DNA of 64,000 nt from Pagrus major (GCF_040436345.1 NC_133232.1:25698315-25762314); one strand, 5' to 3'. Counted from the first letter of the stretch, positions 12,125 through 25,467 are shown. Numbers and translations: made by a program. Notes: generated by a model not told the origin, from the sequence alone.

Positions 12125-14500
12125 ATGGGTCGTCAACGGTACAGAGAGGCAGAATGGATGTTGTGCGCCATTCTTCTTTGTTTATCCGACTGGTCTGCTG
12201 CTCAGATTTCCTACTCCGTTTCCGAGGAGGTGGACAAAGGCACGGTGGTGGGGAATCTCGCAAAGGATTTAAACATTCAGACACAGCAACTAGAGGAACG
12301 GGGATTTCGGATTGTTTCGGGATACAGTAAGAAATATTTCGAGGCAAATGTAAGAACGGGAGCTTTGGTCGTTAACGAAAGGATAGACCGTGAGGAGCTT
12401 TGTCCGAATTCGCCTAAATGTTCCCTTAATATAGAGGGACTATTGAGCGATCCTATGAATATTTATCGCATTGAGGTCATCATTGTTGACATAAACGATA
12501 ATGCACCATCATTCCTCGAGCAAATCCATGTGTTTAATATCTCCGAGTCTTCTTCATCGGGAGAGAGGTACCCGCTCCCGATAGCTCAAGATGCAGACAC
12601 TGGCAGCAATTCAGTGAAAACCTACAAGTTAAGTCCCAACGAGCATTTCTCCATTGATGTGATGAGTGGAGGAGACAGCGCGTCCGCTGAGTTATTGTTG
12701 CAGAAAGCTTTAGACCGAGAGAAACAACATGTTATTAAACTAACATTAACAGCTGTAGACGGAGGAAAACCTGCCAGGTCTGGCACGATGCAAATCCTTG
12801 TTAATGTGATAGATGTCAATGATAACATACCGTCGTTTAGCAAGTCGCTTTATAAAGTGAGAGTCAGCGAAAACGTACCTACAGGTACAACAATATTGAA
12901 ACTAAATGCAACCGATTTAGACGAAGGGTCAAATTCAGATATCAGATATTCTTTAATGAAAAGAGGAAATGTGAATTCTGCTGAAAAATTCACTGTCATT
13001 CCGGAAAGCGGTGAAATTGTTGTAAAGGCTCATTTGGATTATGAGGAAAGTAATGCATATGAATTAAGAGTACAGGCAACAGACCAAGGTGCATCCCCTC
13101 GCAGTGGTTATTCTAAAGTGCTGGTAGAGGTGGTTGATGTAAATGACAATGCACCAGAGATCTCTATAACCTCACTAATGAGTCCGGTGAAGGAAAGTGC
13201 TGAAATTGGAACAGTGGTTGCATTAGTGACTGTGACTGATAAAGATGGAGGGCAGAATGGCCTTCTTACTTGTAAGATTAAAGACTCTGTACCTTTTACA
13301 TTAACGTCAAATTACAAAAACTATTACTCTTTGATAGTTGACGGTCTCCTCGATAGAGAGCTTGTGCCACAGTACAATGTAACCATCACTGCTACTGATG
13401 AAGGTAATCCGCCTCTTTCAAGCACTGCTGTAATCACTGTGCAGATTTCAGATGTGAATGACAACGCGCCTAGTTTCCCAGGTGCCAACATAACTATTTA
13501 CGTGAAAGAGAATAGTAAAGTTGGAGATGTTATCGCAAGGACAACAGCTGATGATGCAGATGCAAATGAAAATGCTAAATTAACATATTCATTACTTGAT
13601 AATTATCCGAAAGGTTTTCCGATTTCATCAATGGTGAACATCAACTCAGAGACTGGAGATATAGTCAGTCTGCAGTCTTTTAACTTCGAGGAGCTAAAAA
13701 CGTTTCAGTTTAAAGTTCAGGCCACAGACTCTGGTGTTCCTCCGCTCAGCAGCAACGTGACTGTGAACGTGTTAATACTCGATGAAAATGACAATAATCC
13801 AACAATCCTCGCGCCATATTCTGAGCACGGCTCCGTTAACAGTGAGAGCATCCCCTATTCTGCTGAAGCGGGATACTTTGTGGCAAAGATCAGGGCTGTA
13901 GACGCAGACTCTGGATACAATGCGCTGCTTTCGTATCACCTGTCTGAGCCCAAAGGAAACAACCTCTTCCGGATCGGAACCAGCACCGGTGAAATCAGGA
14001 CCAAGAGGAGAATGAGTGACAATGACCTGAAAACTCACCCCTTGGTGGTGTTGGTTTCTGATAACGGAGAACCCTCCCTGTCAGCTACTGTGTCTATTGA
14101 TGTGGTGGTGGTTGAAAGCACAGCCGACATCCAGACTCAGTTCAGACATGTGCCCTTAAAGGAGGAGAGCTTCTCTGATTTGAACCTGTATCTGCTGATC
14201 GCCATTGTGTCGGTGTCAGTCATCTTTCTGCTCAGTCTCATCAGTTTAATAGCTGTCAAATGCCACAGGACAGACGGCAGTTTCAGCAGGTACGGTGCCC
14301 CAATGATCACCACCCACCCTGACGGGAGCTGGTCTTACTCGAAATCTACACAGCAGTATGACGTGTGTTTCAGCTCAGACACGCTCAAGAGTGACGTAGT
14401 GGTTTTCCCCGCACCGTTTCCGCCTGTAGATGGGGAACTGATCAGTATTAATGGAGGAGACACATTTACCCGGACTCAAACGTTACCAAATAAAGAAAAG
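12125..14500 (+). CDS. pcdha: Protocadherin alpha variable exon V5
   Basis: The exon has 792 codons and ends at the donor GTACGT (14,501), the only one of its kind in the array. An upstream extension of the frame starts with TTG and is taken as 5'UTR; the ATG at 12,125 gives a signal peptide (MGRQRYREAEW then a hydrophobic stretch) cut near residue 26 before [12 protein letters not shown]1 has the ELCPNSPKC loop. EC4 opens KESAEIGTVVALVTVTDKDGG, with Ser where neighbours have Asp in KEDAE. The block carries SVIF with GSFSR, and Leu replaces Ile in HVPLKEE before the membrane. Confidence 0.95.
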
Positions 14501-14886
14501 GTACGTGTTCTTCAGTTTTCAATGAAGTTCTTCCAGTGTACAGTCGCCATGATTTAAATATTATGCTATTTCTTTTTCGTGTGATTATATAATTCATGCA
14601 CGAGTCAGGGGTAGTCAGGACATGAAAACAAAATAATAAATGTAGTAGCTCCCCAGTTGCCATAACAACGATTTCTACTTTTCACGCCAGAACATATTGT
14701 CGATAAATGAACTCATCAAAACTGCACTTTTTTTAGCTACCAATTTTGTACCACCTCAAAGATGGAGAGCCCATTATTTCTTATGTTTTAAGGATGTCTC
14801 TGAGAGCAGGGTTATTTGATACTTTTGGCTCTAGACAGAACATCAGTACACTGGACTCATGCGGTTTACAGCCTGAATGTAGCTAC

Positions 14887-14907
14887 AGCGCTCTCCTTGG
14901 TGCTGAA
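14887..14907 (-). promoter_or_regulatory. RE1/NRSE after V5
   Basis: 18 of 21 bases fit (GCGCTCTCCTTGGTGCTGAA), with T at the usual purine position. It lies 386 bp past the donor. Nothing else was recognised between 14,501 and 15,309. Confidence 0.75.
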
Positions 14908-15309
14908 ATGCCTCACAGCAACCTTAAGGTTTTGTTAGCTCTCTGAATCTCTACATTGTTAAACCTTCCTTATATCTCAGAAATTGTAAAGAGTTGGGTT
15001 AGTTGGTTGACTGATTCATTAATTATCTGTTTAAGTAATCTGAAATAATCTAAAATGCTTTATCTTGTGGACACACTGCACTCCTGAGAATTAAGTGACC
15101 TTGAATTGCTCCTTTTATTTTCAGATTTACATTTAAAAACGGGTATTATTAAATCATTAACTATGAAATATAAAATCCCACCTTCACTTTTGTTTCCATA
15201 CTCTGAAACCAATATATGTGGCAAGGATTTAAATGAACACGTCGTTTATACTACTGCAAACCAATGGGCTAAGTGTTTCTCATATTTATGTTGGTATATC
15301 TGTCATTTA

Positions 15310-15369
15310 CCACACGATGTCGCTGGAGACCACGGCTATGATTGCTACAATATGTGTAAAACTCCTCCC
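15310..15369 (+). promoter_or_regulatory. V6 promoter: CSE/CTCF site
   Basis: CCACACGATGTCGCTGGAGA fits 12 of 15 CTCF core positions in forward orientation. ACTCCTCCC follows at 15,361. A CGTCATTC element near 15,390 may correspond to the CGTCATC box of other promoters. Confidence 0.85.
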
Positions 15370-15528
15370 TGCACGGGAAACCTAACACCGTCATTCGCCT
15401 CAGTTTTGAGAGACGCTGGGACTGTTCTGTGGTGAGAAGCTCTGCCGCTGGATACTCGTGTTTTATGACGGATACATACATGAAATGGAAATACTTGTAT
15501 AGCGGGAATCGGTGCATATTGTACAACG

Positions 15529-17898
15529 ATGGGGAACGAGGGATACGCCTGGATTCGTATTGTTGCACTGCTGTGTCTTTGTGACTGGTCTGCTTCGCAG
15601 TTATCCTACTCCATTTCAGAGGAGGTGAACAAAGGCACCGTGGTGGGAAATATCGCAAAGGATTTGAATTTGAATGTACAAGACCTTGAAACCAGGGACC
15701 TACGTATTGTTTCGAGTTACAGTAAGAAATATTTTGACGTGAATTTGCGGACCGGGAACCTCTTTGTTGACGAAAGGATAGACAGAGAGGAGCTTTGTCC
15801 GAACACAGCACAATGCTCCATAAGAATACAGGCCGTTTTAAGCAATCCAATGAATGTACACCGCATTGAGGTCAGTGTGTTAGATATAAATGATAACTCG
15901 CCAAAATTCATTGAACAGTTGCATTCGTTAAACATCTCCGAATCAATGTCACCCGGAGAACGATATCTTCTCCCAATAGCAGAAGACGCAGACATAGGCA
16001 GCAACTCGGTGAAAAGCTACAAGCTGAGCCAAAATGAATATTTCTCGCTTGATGTGCAGAGCGGTGGTGAACACGGTGTGTCTGCTGAGTTAGTGCTGCA
16101 GAAAGCTTTAGATCGAGAGAAACAGTCGGTGATTACACTTATTCTGACGGCTGTAGATGGAGGTAAACCAGCTCGATCGGGTACATTGCAAATTAAGGTT
16201 AATATATTAGATGTCAATGATAATACACCGATTTTTAGCAAATCTCTTTATAAAGCACGAGTAAGTGAAAATACCGCACACGGAACAGTGGTAATAAAGT
16301 TAAATGCAACAGATTTAGACGAGGGAATGAACAGCAAGATCCTGTATTCGTTTATCAAACGAGGAAATATTGATCCATCAAATACTTTTGATCTAAATCC
16401 AGAAACAGGAGAGATCACTGTGAAGGGAACATTAGATTATGAAGAGACGCCTGCTTATGAAGTCAGAGTTCAAGCAAGGGATCAAGGCAATTTTCCTCGC
16501 AGTGCACATGCTAAACTGCTGATAGAGATAATTGATGTGAATGACAATGCCCCAGAAATATCTGTGACGTCACTTATGACTCCAGTAAAAGAAGATGCAG
16601 AACTGGGGACAATCGTTGCTTTGGTGACAGTGAGTGATAAAGATGGAGGAAACAATGGAGTAACTAACTGTAAGGTAGTTGGCTCTGTTCCCTTTAAACT
16701 CAAGTCCAACTACAAAAATGACTATTCATTAGTAGTAGATGGACCACTGGACAGAGAAAACACTTCTCTTTACAATGTCACCATCACAGCCACAGATGAA
16801 GGAAGTCCTCCTCTGTCCAGTATCAGAGTCATCCCTATTCACGTTTCTGATGTCAATGATAATGCACCTCGATTTATGGAGCCTGTGATTAATGTTTATG
16901 TGAAAGAAAACAGTCCAACAGGCTCCGTTATTAACACAGTGACTGCCTTTGATCCTGATTTGGACAGTAATGCAAAACTGACTTATAAATTGTTGGATAG
17001 TTCTACAAAAAATATTCCTATTTCATCTATGGTGAACATCAACTCAGAGACTGGAGATATAGTCAGTCTTCAGGCCTTTAACTTCGAGGAGTTAAAAACG
17101 TTTCAGTTTAAAGTTCAGGCCACAGACTCTGGTGTTCCTCCGCTCAGCAGCAACGTGACTGTGAACGTTTTAATACTCGATGAAAATGACAATAATCCAA
17201 CAATTCTCGCGCCCTATTCTGAGCACGGCTCCGTTAACAGTGAGAGCATCCCCTATTCTGCTGAAGCGGGATACTTTGTGGCAAAGATCAGGGCTGTAGA
17301 CGCAGACTCTGGATACAATGCGCTGCTTTCGTATCACCTGTCTGAGCCCAAAGGAAACAACCTCTTCCGGATCGGAACCAGCACCGGAGAGATCAGGACT
17401 AAGAGGAGAATGAGTGACAATGACCTGAAAACTCACCCCTTGGTGGTGTTGGTTTCTGATAACGGAGAACCCTCCCTGTCAGCTACTGTGTCTATTGATG
17501 TGGTGGTGGTTGAAAGCACAGCTGACATCCAGACTCAGTTCAGACATGTGCCCATAAAGGAGGAGAGCTTCTCTGATTTGAACCTGTATCTGCTGATCGC
17601 CATTGTGTCGGTGTCAGCCATCTTTCTGCTCAGTCTCATCAGTTTAATAGCTGTCAAATGCCACAGGACAGACGGCAATTTCAGCAGGTACGGTGCCCCA
17701 ATGATCACCACCCACCCTGACGGGAGCTGGTCTTACTCCAAATCTACTCAGCAGTATGACGTGTGTTTCAGCTCAGACACACTGAAGAGTGACGTAGTGG
17801 TTTTCCCCGCACCGTTTCCACCTGTAGATGCAGAACTGATCAGTATTAATGGAGGCGACACTTATACAAGAACTCAGACTTTACCCAACAAAGAGAAG
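15529..17898 (+). CDS. pcdha: Protocadherin alpha variable exon V6
   Basis: The exon has 790 codons to the donor GTAGGT at 17,899. The short signal peptide ([23 protein letters not shown]) is cut near residue 23 before [10 protein letters not shown]. This is the first member of the closely related V6-V10 group: EC1 is nearly identical to V7 ([11 protein letters not shown], loop ELCPNTAQC), and EC3 end to EC5 ([18 protein letters not shown] through [14 protein letters not shown]) is almost invariant in the group. Group-specific differences sit in EC2 ([18 protein letters not shown]). The tail has [10 protein letters not shown] and GNFSR, the latter combined with SAIF, a combination seen only here. 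Confidence 0.95.
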
Positions 17899-18241
17899 GT
17901 AGGTTATTCACCAATGTTATCCTAAAAACATAAAATAATTTCCTTGCTGCTTATGAGTGATGGTTTGACGTATTTTGACAAATATTAACATAAAACGTCG
18001 ATCACACTTGTTGAAACTGCAACCTGTCTTTTTACAATACTGCAATTCAATGTTAGTAGGTCTGTAATTCTGCTTAACCACAAGATGTAACATGACTTCT
18101 AACCCTTTCACAATATGTGACTCGTGTTCTCTACTTGAAGTGCTCTGTGTCTCAATACTAAGCTTCAAATTGTGTTGTGAGTAAAAACAGCTTGTTTGTT
18201 TAAGGGTAACAGTCAAACTGGTTCAAAGCTTCTGTCTCTAT

Positions 18242-18468
18242 TGAGCTCTCCATGGTGCTGAACTTAGTTTTGTGCCAGTCTGCTGTAAAGCTCACTGCTT
18301 CTGAGACTATTGAAAACATTTAATTAGTGATTAAATTATCTAAGCTGGTATTTACCTGAATTTAAACAGCTGAGTTTGTAACCTCATGTGTATGACTGGT
18401 ATCATTCTACTGTGATCCGGTATTACATAAAACTGACCTTAGTGAAAGGTGTTGTCCGTGGTTCTGGA
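18242..18468 (-). promoter_or_regulatory. Pair of RE1/NRSE sites after V6
   Basis: Site one at 18,242-18,262 fits 18 of 21 (GAGCTCTCCATGGTGCTGAA). Site two at 18,448-18,468 fits 17 of 21 and has a degenerate right half (GTCCGTGGTTCTGGA). The same pair recurs after V8 and V9. Confidence 0.75.
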
Positions 18469-18811
18469 CTTCTGTGTTGACATGTGGCTTCTTTTACATC
18501 CTGCTGGTAAATCAAACTTGTTTCTTTGATTCATAATTGATTCTAAATATGGGGCGTTTGATATTTGGCAATTACATCCCAGAAATATGTTCAAAGTCAT
18601 TTTCTTTATGGTTGTGTTGCATTATTTGTCCTTTACCAAAGGTTGTTTAGTCACTGAAATATTTTTTTATTTTATTTTGATACAGGGTCGTCACACTCTA
18701 AATTATAAAATTAAGGTTTAAGTTGTGAACTTTATCACTCATGTCATTTATAAAATTTTAATTTATCAGAGTATATAAAAATCTAGATTGTATTTGTATA
18801 CCTATCATTCA

Positions 18812-18900
18812 CCACATGATGTCGCAGGAGACCGTAGATGTGAATGTGTTTGTATATCTAAAACTCCTCCTCTCTGTGGGAAAAAATGAAATCGTCATCA
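18812..18900 (+). promoter_or_regulatory. V7 promoter: CSE/CTCF-type element
   Basis: CCACATGATGTCGCAGGAGA fits 11 of 15 CTCF core positions. CTCCTCC lies 52 bp after the CSE start, then an A-rich stretch and CGTCATCA at 18,893-18,900. The same promoter is found, almost unchanged, before V9 and V10. Confidence 0.8.
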
Positions 18901-19030
18901 GCCATTAGTCCACTCGCGGAAGGTCCAGTGTCGAGAAGGACAGGAGCCGAAACACAACAATATTTCTTTGGACGTTAATGTCTCTACTGAGGATAAATGC
19001 TCGTTTGGATTCAGATCTTTTGTTGCTTCA

Positions 19031-21412
19031 ATGATGTATTTTCGACGACAGAGGGAATACGTCTGGATTCACATTCTCGTGTTTCTTTGTCTTTGTGACT
19101 GGTCTGCTTCGCAGTTATCCTACTCGATTTCCGAGGAGGTGAACAAAGGCACCGTAGTGGGAAACATTGCGAAGGATTTAAACCTCAACATACAGGAACT
19201 AGAGACCAGGGATCTACGTATTGTTTCGAGTTACAGTAAGAAATATTTTGACGTGAATTTGCGGACCGGGAACCTCTTTGTTGACGAAAGGATAGACAGA
19301 GAGGAGCTTTGTCCGAACACAGCACAATGCTCCATAAGAATACAGGCCGTTTTAAGCAATCCAATGAATGTACACCGCATTGAGGTTAGTGTGTTAGATA
19401 TAAATGACAAGTCCCCTGAATTTATTGAACAGTCATTCACATTAAATATCTCCGAATCACTATCGGCCGGAGAACGATATCTTCTCCCTATAGCAGTAGA
19501 CGCAGACATAGGCAGCAACTCAGTGAAAAGCTACAAGCTGAGCCAAAATGAACATTTCTCGCTTGATGTGCAGAGCGGTGGAGAACACGGTGTGTCCGCT
19601 GAGTTAGTGCTGCAGAAAGCTTTAGATCGAGAGAAACAGGCCGCAATTAAACTAACTCTGACCGCTGTAGACGGAGGAAAACCTCCTAGATCGGGAACAC
19701 TCCAAATCAATGTAAATGTAATAGATGCAAATGACAATATACCGGTTTTTAGTAAGTCTCTTTATAAAGTGCGTGTGAATGAAAATACTGCACCCGGAAA
19801 AGCGGTAATTAAGTTAAATGCAACCGATTTAGACGAGGGTGTGAATAGTAAAATTGTGTATTCGTTTATGAAACGTGGAAATATCGACCCCTCAAATATA
19901 TTTGATCTAAATCCAGAAACAGGAGAGATCACTGTGAAGGGAACATTAGATTATGAAGAGACGCCTGCTTATGAAGTCAGAGTACAAGCAAGGGATCAAG
20001 GAACTTCCCCTCGTAGTGCACATGCTAAACTACTGATAGAGATAATTGATGTGAATGACAATGCCCCAGAAATATCTGTGACGTCACTCATGACCTCAGT
20101 AAAAGAAGATGCAGAACTGGGGACAATCGTTGCTTTGGTGACAGTGAGTGATGAAGATGGAGGAAACAATGGAGTAACTAACTGTAAGGTAGTTGGCTCT
20201 GTTCCCTTTAAACTCAAGTCCAACTACAAAAATGACTATTCATTAGTAGTAGATGGACCACTGGACAGAGAAAACACTTCTCTTTACAATGTCACCATCA
20301 CAGCCACAGATGAAGGAAGTCCTCCTCTGTCCAGTATCAGAGTCATCCCTGTTCAAGTCTCTGATGTCAATGATAATGCACCTCGATTTATGGAGCCTGT
20401 GATTAATGTTTATGTGAAAGAAAACAGTCCAACAGGCTCCGTTATTAACACAGTGACTGCCTTTGATCCTGATTTGGACAGTAATGCAAAACTGACTTAT
20501 AAATTGTTGGATAGTTCTACAAAAAATATTCCGATTTCATCGATGGTGAACATCAACTCAGAGACAGGAGATATAGTCAGTCTTCAGGCCTTTAACTTCG
20601 AGGAGTTAAAAACGTTTCAGTTTAAAGTTCAGGCCACAGACTCTGGTGTTCCTCCGCTCAGCAGCAACGTGACTGTGAACGTTTTAATACTCGATGAAAA
20701 TGACAATAATCCAACAATTCTCGCGCCCTATTCTGAGCACGGCTCCGTTAACAGTGAGAGCATCCCCTATTCTGCTGAAGCAGGATACTTTGTGGCAAAG
20801 ATCAGGGCTGTAGACGCAGACTCTGGATACAATGCGCTGCTTTCTTATCACCTGTCTGAGCCCAAAGGAAACAACCTCTTCCGGATCGGGACCAGCACCG
20901 GAGAGATCAGGACTAAGAGGAGAATGAGTGACAATGACCTGAAAACTCACCCCTTGGTGGTGTTGGTTTCTGATAACGGAGAACCCTCCCTGTCAGCTAC
21001 TGTGTCTATTGATGTGGTGGTGGTTGAAAGCACAGCTGACATCCAGACTCAGTTCAGACATGTGCCCATAAAGGAGGAGAGCTTCTCTGATTTGAACCTG
21101 TATCTGCTGATCGCCATTGTGTCGGTGTCAGCCATCTTTCTGCTCAGTCTCATCAGTTTAATAGCTGTCAAATGCCACAGGACAGACGGCAGTTTCAGCA
21201 GATATGGTGCCCCGATGATCACCACCCACCCTGACGGGAGCTGGTCTTACTCCAAATCTACTCAGCAGTATGACGTGTGTTTCAGCTCAGACACGCTCAA
21301 GAGTGACGTAGTAGTTCTCCCCGCACCGTTTCCGCCTGTAGATGCGGAACTGATCAGTATTAATGGAAGCGACACTTTTACAAGAACTCAGACTTTACCC
21401 AACAAAGAGAAG
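19031..21412 (+). CDS. pcdha: Protocadherin alpha variable exon V7
   Basis: The exon has 794 codons to the donor GTAAGC at 21,413. The frame stays open upstream to a TTG at 18,968; the ATG pair at 19,031/19,034 ([14 protein letters not shown]) is the likely start, with signal cleavage near residue 27. EC1 is nearly the same as V6. Residue 127 is Lys (codon AAG at 19,409) in the EC1-EC2 linker, giving DINDK instead of DINDN, so the last Asn of a calcium motif is replaced. EC2 differs from V6 ([19 protein letters not shown]). The tail has private changes [10 protein letters not shown] and INGSDTF within the otherwise shared block. Confidence 0.95.
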
Positions 21413-21745
21413 GTAAGCTATAATAGAGATTAATTTCCTTCAGTACAACTAAAAGCAGCAGCATAACTCATAGTCCTTTCAGAATGTGTTATATTTTGCT
21501 TGCACTGGTTTGAGCTACACGTCTCCGTTAAAACAAAACACACAAAATGTATTATATAATTTTATTGTACATAACATCTTAGTCCCACACACACACACTC
21601 AAATAACCAAGCTGTTCATTTGTGTTTTAATATGCAATGTGATGAGTAAAGAGAAGGATTTTTGGAAATATAATTTGTAGTGAAGCTGACTCCCTGTAAT
21701 AGCATAAGGCACTCTGACCCCAGCAGGTCTTTTTTGTATTAAGAC

Positions 21746-21888
21746 AGACATCACCATGGTGCTGATCTAAAGGTCTTTGGTTTCATTACCATTCTGCTCT
21801 CTGACAACTTCTTTTTTTTAACTCTGAACTGAAAATAGCTCTTGAGAATCTAAAGTCCTTGTGAAATGGCGCTCTCCGTGGTGCTGAA
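21746..21888 (-). promoter_or_regulatory. RE1/NRSE after V7, with a degenerate partner
   Basis: The site at 21,868-21,888 fits 20 of 21 (GCGCTCTCCGTGGTGCTGAA) and is among the best here. A degenerate half at 21,746-21,766 (CCATGGTGCTGAT) fits 14 of 21. The 21,413-22,324 spacer is unlike the units after V6, V8 and V9 and holds nothing else recognised. Confidence 0.85.
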
Positions 21889-22324
21889 GTCAGGCTTGTA
21901 ACATGGTTTCTGTGCCTTCTACTGTCAAGCAAGCATCTGTTTGTTTATGAATTTTTATTATTAACACTGCTTACTGAATAGACTTTACATTTGTTTTTAA
22001 ATCACATTAATTAATTCTTCTGTCTTTGCTTTATATGGATACATTACTGTGTTTGGACTTTTAAGCAGCTTGTCTGGCTTTGAAAACCCCCTCAATGGAT
22101 GTCTGTTGCACTCTGAACATTAAACTACATTTTCAAAAGCTCACCCTTAGTATTTACAAGTATAAACTGGATGATGGATGATGGTGATGGACTTTTAGCG
22201 GTTTATGATTTGATGCAAAATCATGGTGTGAGGTTGGACTTCATTTTGACACACGAGAACATGTTTCATATAGAGATATACTCCAAATTAACTGACCAGT
22301 GAAGGCGAACATACCCATCATTCA

Positions 22325-22412
22325 CCACAAGATGTCGCAGGAGACCACAGATCAGAATGTTTCTGTATATACGTATAAAACTCCTCCTTCCCGGATGGGA
22401 AAAAATGAAATC
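22325..22412 (+). promoter_or_regulatory. V8 promoter: CSE/CTCF site
   Basis: CCACAAGATGTCGCAGGAGA fits 12 of 15 CTCF core positions. CTCCTCC begins 56 bp after the CSE start and is followed by an A-rich run and CGTCATC near 22,412. The 5'UTR then diverges from that of V7. Confidence 0.85.
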
Positions 22413-22545
22413 GTCATCGGCCCACATAATCTCCTCGGCACTCGATGGTGTTGTGACGAGAAAGGCTGGAGCTTAAACAGGGAAATTTGCTTCTGTAGGA
22501 ATCACCTAAACATTGGATTAATGATTGACTCGGTTAAGCTCTTTT

Positions 22546-24936
22546 ATGGCACCAAGGATGTATTCACGACGACAAAAGGAACACGCCTGGATTCTTGTCG
22601 TTGCGCTGCTCTGTCTTTGTGACGGCTCTGCCTCTCAGATATCTTACTCCATCTCTGAGGAGGTGAACAAAGGCACCGTAGTTGGGAATATCGCAAAAGA
22701 TTTGAACGTCAATTTACAGGATCTAGAAAGCAGAGATGTCCAAATCGTGTCGGGTTACAAGAAGAAATATTTTGATGTGGATTTGCGGACCGGGAACCTC
22801 GTTGTTGACGAAAGAATAGACAGAGAGGAGTTTTGTCCGAATACGGTAAAATGCTCGTTAAAAATACAAGCTGTTCTGAACAATCCAATGACTGCACACC
22901 GCATAGAAGTTAACGTTTTAGATATAAATGATAACTCGCCTGTTTTTTCTGAACAATCACATTTAATAAATATCACAGAATCATTGTCACCGGGGGAGCG
23001 ATATCTTCTCCCTTTAGCAGAAGACGCAGACATAGGCAGCAACTCCGTTAAAACCTACAAGCTGAGCCAAAATGAGTATTTCTCGCTTGATGTGCAAAGC
23101 GGTGGAGAAGACGGTGTGTCTGCTGAGTTAGTGCTGCAGAAAGCTTTAGACAGAGAGAAACAGTCGGTGATCACACTCGTCTTGACGGCTGTAGATGGAG
23201 GAAAACCTCCGAGATCAGGAACACTGCGGTTAATTGTCAATGTATTAGATGTCAATGACAATACACCGACATTCAGTAAATCTCTGTATAAGGTGCGTGT
23301 CAAAGAGAATGCGACTCCCGGAACACTCGTTATGAGGTTAAATGCAACAGACTTAGACGAGGGAATGAACAGTAAGATCCTGTATTCGTTTATCAAACGA
23401 GGAAATATTGATCGATCAAATGTCTTTGATCTAAATCCAGAAACAGGAGAGATCACTGTGAAGGGAACATTAGATTATGAAGAGACTCCTGCTTATGAAG
23501 TCAGAGTTCAAGCAAGAGATCAAGGCCTCTCTCCTCGTAGTGCACAAGCTAAATTACTGATAGAGATAATTGATGTGAATGACAATGCCCCAGAAATATC
23601 TGTGACGTCACTCATGACTCCAGTGAAAGAAGACGCAGAACTGGGGACAATCGTTGCTTTGGTGACAGTGAGTGATAAAGATGGAGGAAACAATGGAGTA
23701 ACTAACTGTAAGGTAGTTGGCTCTGTTCCCTTCAAACTCAAGTCCAACTACAAAAATGACTATTCATTAGTAGTAGATGGACCACTGGACAGAGAAAACA
23801 CTTCTCTTTACAATGTCACCATCACAGCCACAGATGAAGGAAGTCCTCCTCTGTCCAGTATCAGAGTCATCACTGTTCACGTTTCTGATGTCAATGATAA
23901 TGCACCTCGATTTATGGAGCCTGTGATTAATGTTTATGTGAAAGAAAACAGTCCAACAGGCTCCGTTATGAACACGGTGACTGCCTTTGATCCTGATTTG
24001 GACAGTAATGCAAAACTGAGTTATAAATTGTTGGATAGTTCTACAAAAAATATTCCCATTTCATCAATGGTGAACATCAACTCAGAGACTGGAGATATAG
24101 TCAGTCTTCAGGCCTTTAACTTCGAGGAGTTAAAAACGTTTCAGTTTAAAGTTCAGGCCACAGACTCTGGTGTTCCTCCTCTCAGCAGCAACGTGACTGT
24201 CAACGTTTTAATACTCGATGAAAATGACAATAATCCAACAATTCTCGCGCCATATTCTGAGCACGGCTCTGTTAACAGTGAGAGCATCCCCTATTCTGCT
24301 GAAGCGGGATACTTTGTGGCAAAGATCAGGGCTGTAGACGCAGACTCTGGATACAATGCGCTGCTTTCTTATCACCTGTCTGAGCCCAAGGGAAACAACC
24401 TCTTCCGGATCGGAACCAGCACCGGAGAGATCAGGACTAAGAGGAGAATGAGTGACAATGACCTGAAAACTCACCCCTTGGTGGTGTTGGTTTCTGATAA
24501 TGGAGAACCCTCCCTGTCAGCTACTGTGTCTATCGATGTGGTGGTGGTTGAAAGCACAGCTGACATCCAGACTCAGTTCAGACATGTGCCCATAAAGGAG
24601 GAGAGCTTCTCTGATTTGAACCTGTATCTGCTGATCGCCATTGTGTCGGTGTCAGCCATCTTTCTGCTCAGTCTCATCAGTTTAATAGCTGTCAAATGCC
24701 ACAGGACAGACGGCAGTTTCAGCAGGTACGGCGCCCCCATGATCACCACCCACCCTGACGGGAGCTGGTCTTACTCCAAATCTACTCAGCAGTATGACGT
24801 GTGTTTCAGCTCAGACACGCTCAAGAGTGACGTAGTGGTTTTCCCCGCACCGTTTCCGCCTGTAGATGGGGAACTGATCAGTATAAACGGAGGAGACACT
24901 TTTACCAGAACTCAGACTTTACCCAACAAAGAGAAG
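22546..24936 (+). CDS. pcdha: Protocadherin alpha variable exon V8
   Basis: The exon has 797 codons from the ATG at 22,546; the next in-frame ATG at 22,558 (MYSRRQKEH) aligns with the start of V7, V9 and V10 and is an equally good choice. Signal cleavage is expected near residue 30 before [12 protein letters not shown]1 differs from V6 and V7 in its first half ([17 protein letters not shown]) and has FCPNTVKC at the loop with [18 protein letters not shown] after it, the segment that reappears in V9 and V10. EC2 has [20 protein letters not shown]. The donor is GTAGGC at 24,937. Confidence 0.95.
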
Positions 24937-25240
24937 GTAGGCTATTCACCAGTGTTGAGCTAAAAACATGCCATTTCCTTACTGCTTATGAGTGATGGTT
25001 TGACGTATTTTGATAAATATTAACGTGGGACGTTGATCACACTTGTTGAAACTGCAAGTTTGTCTGTAATTTGCTTAACCACAAGATGTAACATGACTTC
25101 TAACCCTTTCAGAATATGTGACTCATGTCCGCTACTTGAAGTGCTCTGTGTCTCCTTACGAAGCTTCAAATAGTTGTGTGAGTAAACGGCTTGTTTGGTT
25201 TAGAAGAATGGTGGAACTGGTTCATTGCTTCTGTCTCTAT

Positions 25241-25467
25241 TGAGCTCTCCATGGTGCTGAACTTAGTTTTGTGCCATTCTGCTGTAAAACTCGCTGCTCC
25301 AAAGGCTATTGAAAACATTGAATTAGTGATTAAATTACCTAAGCTGGTATTTACCTGAATTTAAACAGCTGAGTTTGTAACCTCATGTGTATGAATGGTA
25401 TCATTCTACTGTGATCCGGTGTTACATAAAACTGAACTTAGTGAAAGGTGCTGTCCGTGGTTCTGGA
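25241..25467 (-). promoter_or_regulatory. Pair of RE1/NRSE sites after V8
   Basis: Sites lie at 25,241-25,261 (18 of 21) and 25,447-25,467 (18 of 21; GTGCTGTCCGTGGTTCTGGA). The spacing of 206 bp between starts is the same as in the copies after V6 and V9. Confidence 0.75.

Larger units (their letters stand above)
17899..21412 (+). repeat. Tandem duplication unit a (V6-V7 spacer plus V7)
   Basis: The spacer after V6 is close in sequence, with small indels, to those after V8 and V9: shared landmarks include GCTTATGAGTGATGGTTTGA, the two RE1 sites and a CSE with GATGTCGCAGGAGACC. Unit length is about 3.5 kb, from one splice donor to the next. Similarity begins right at the donor. Confidence 0.8.
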
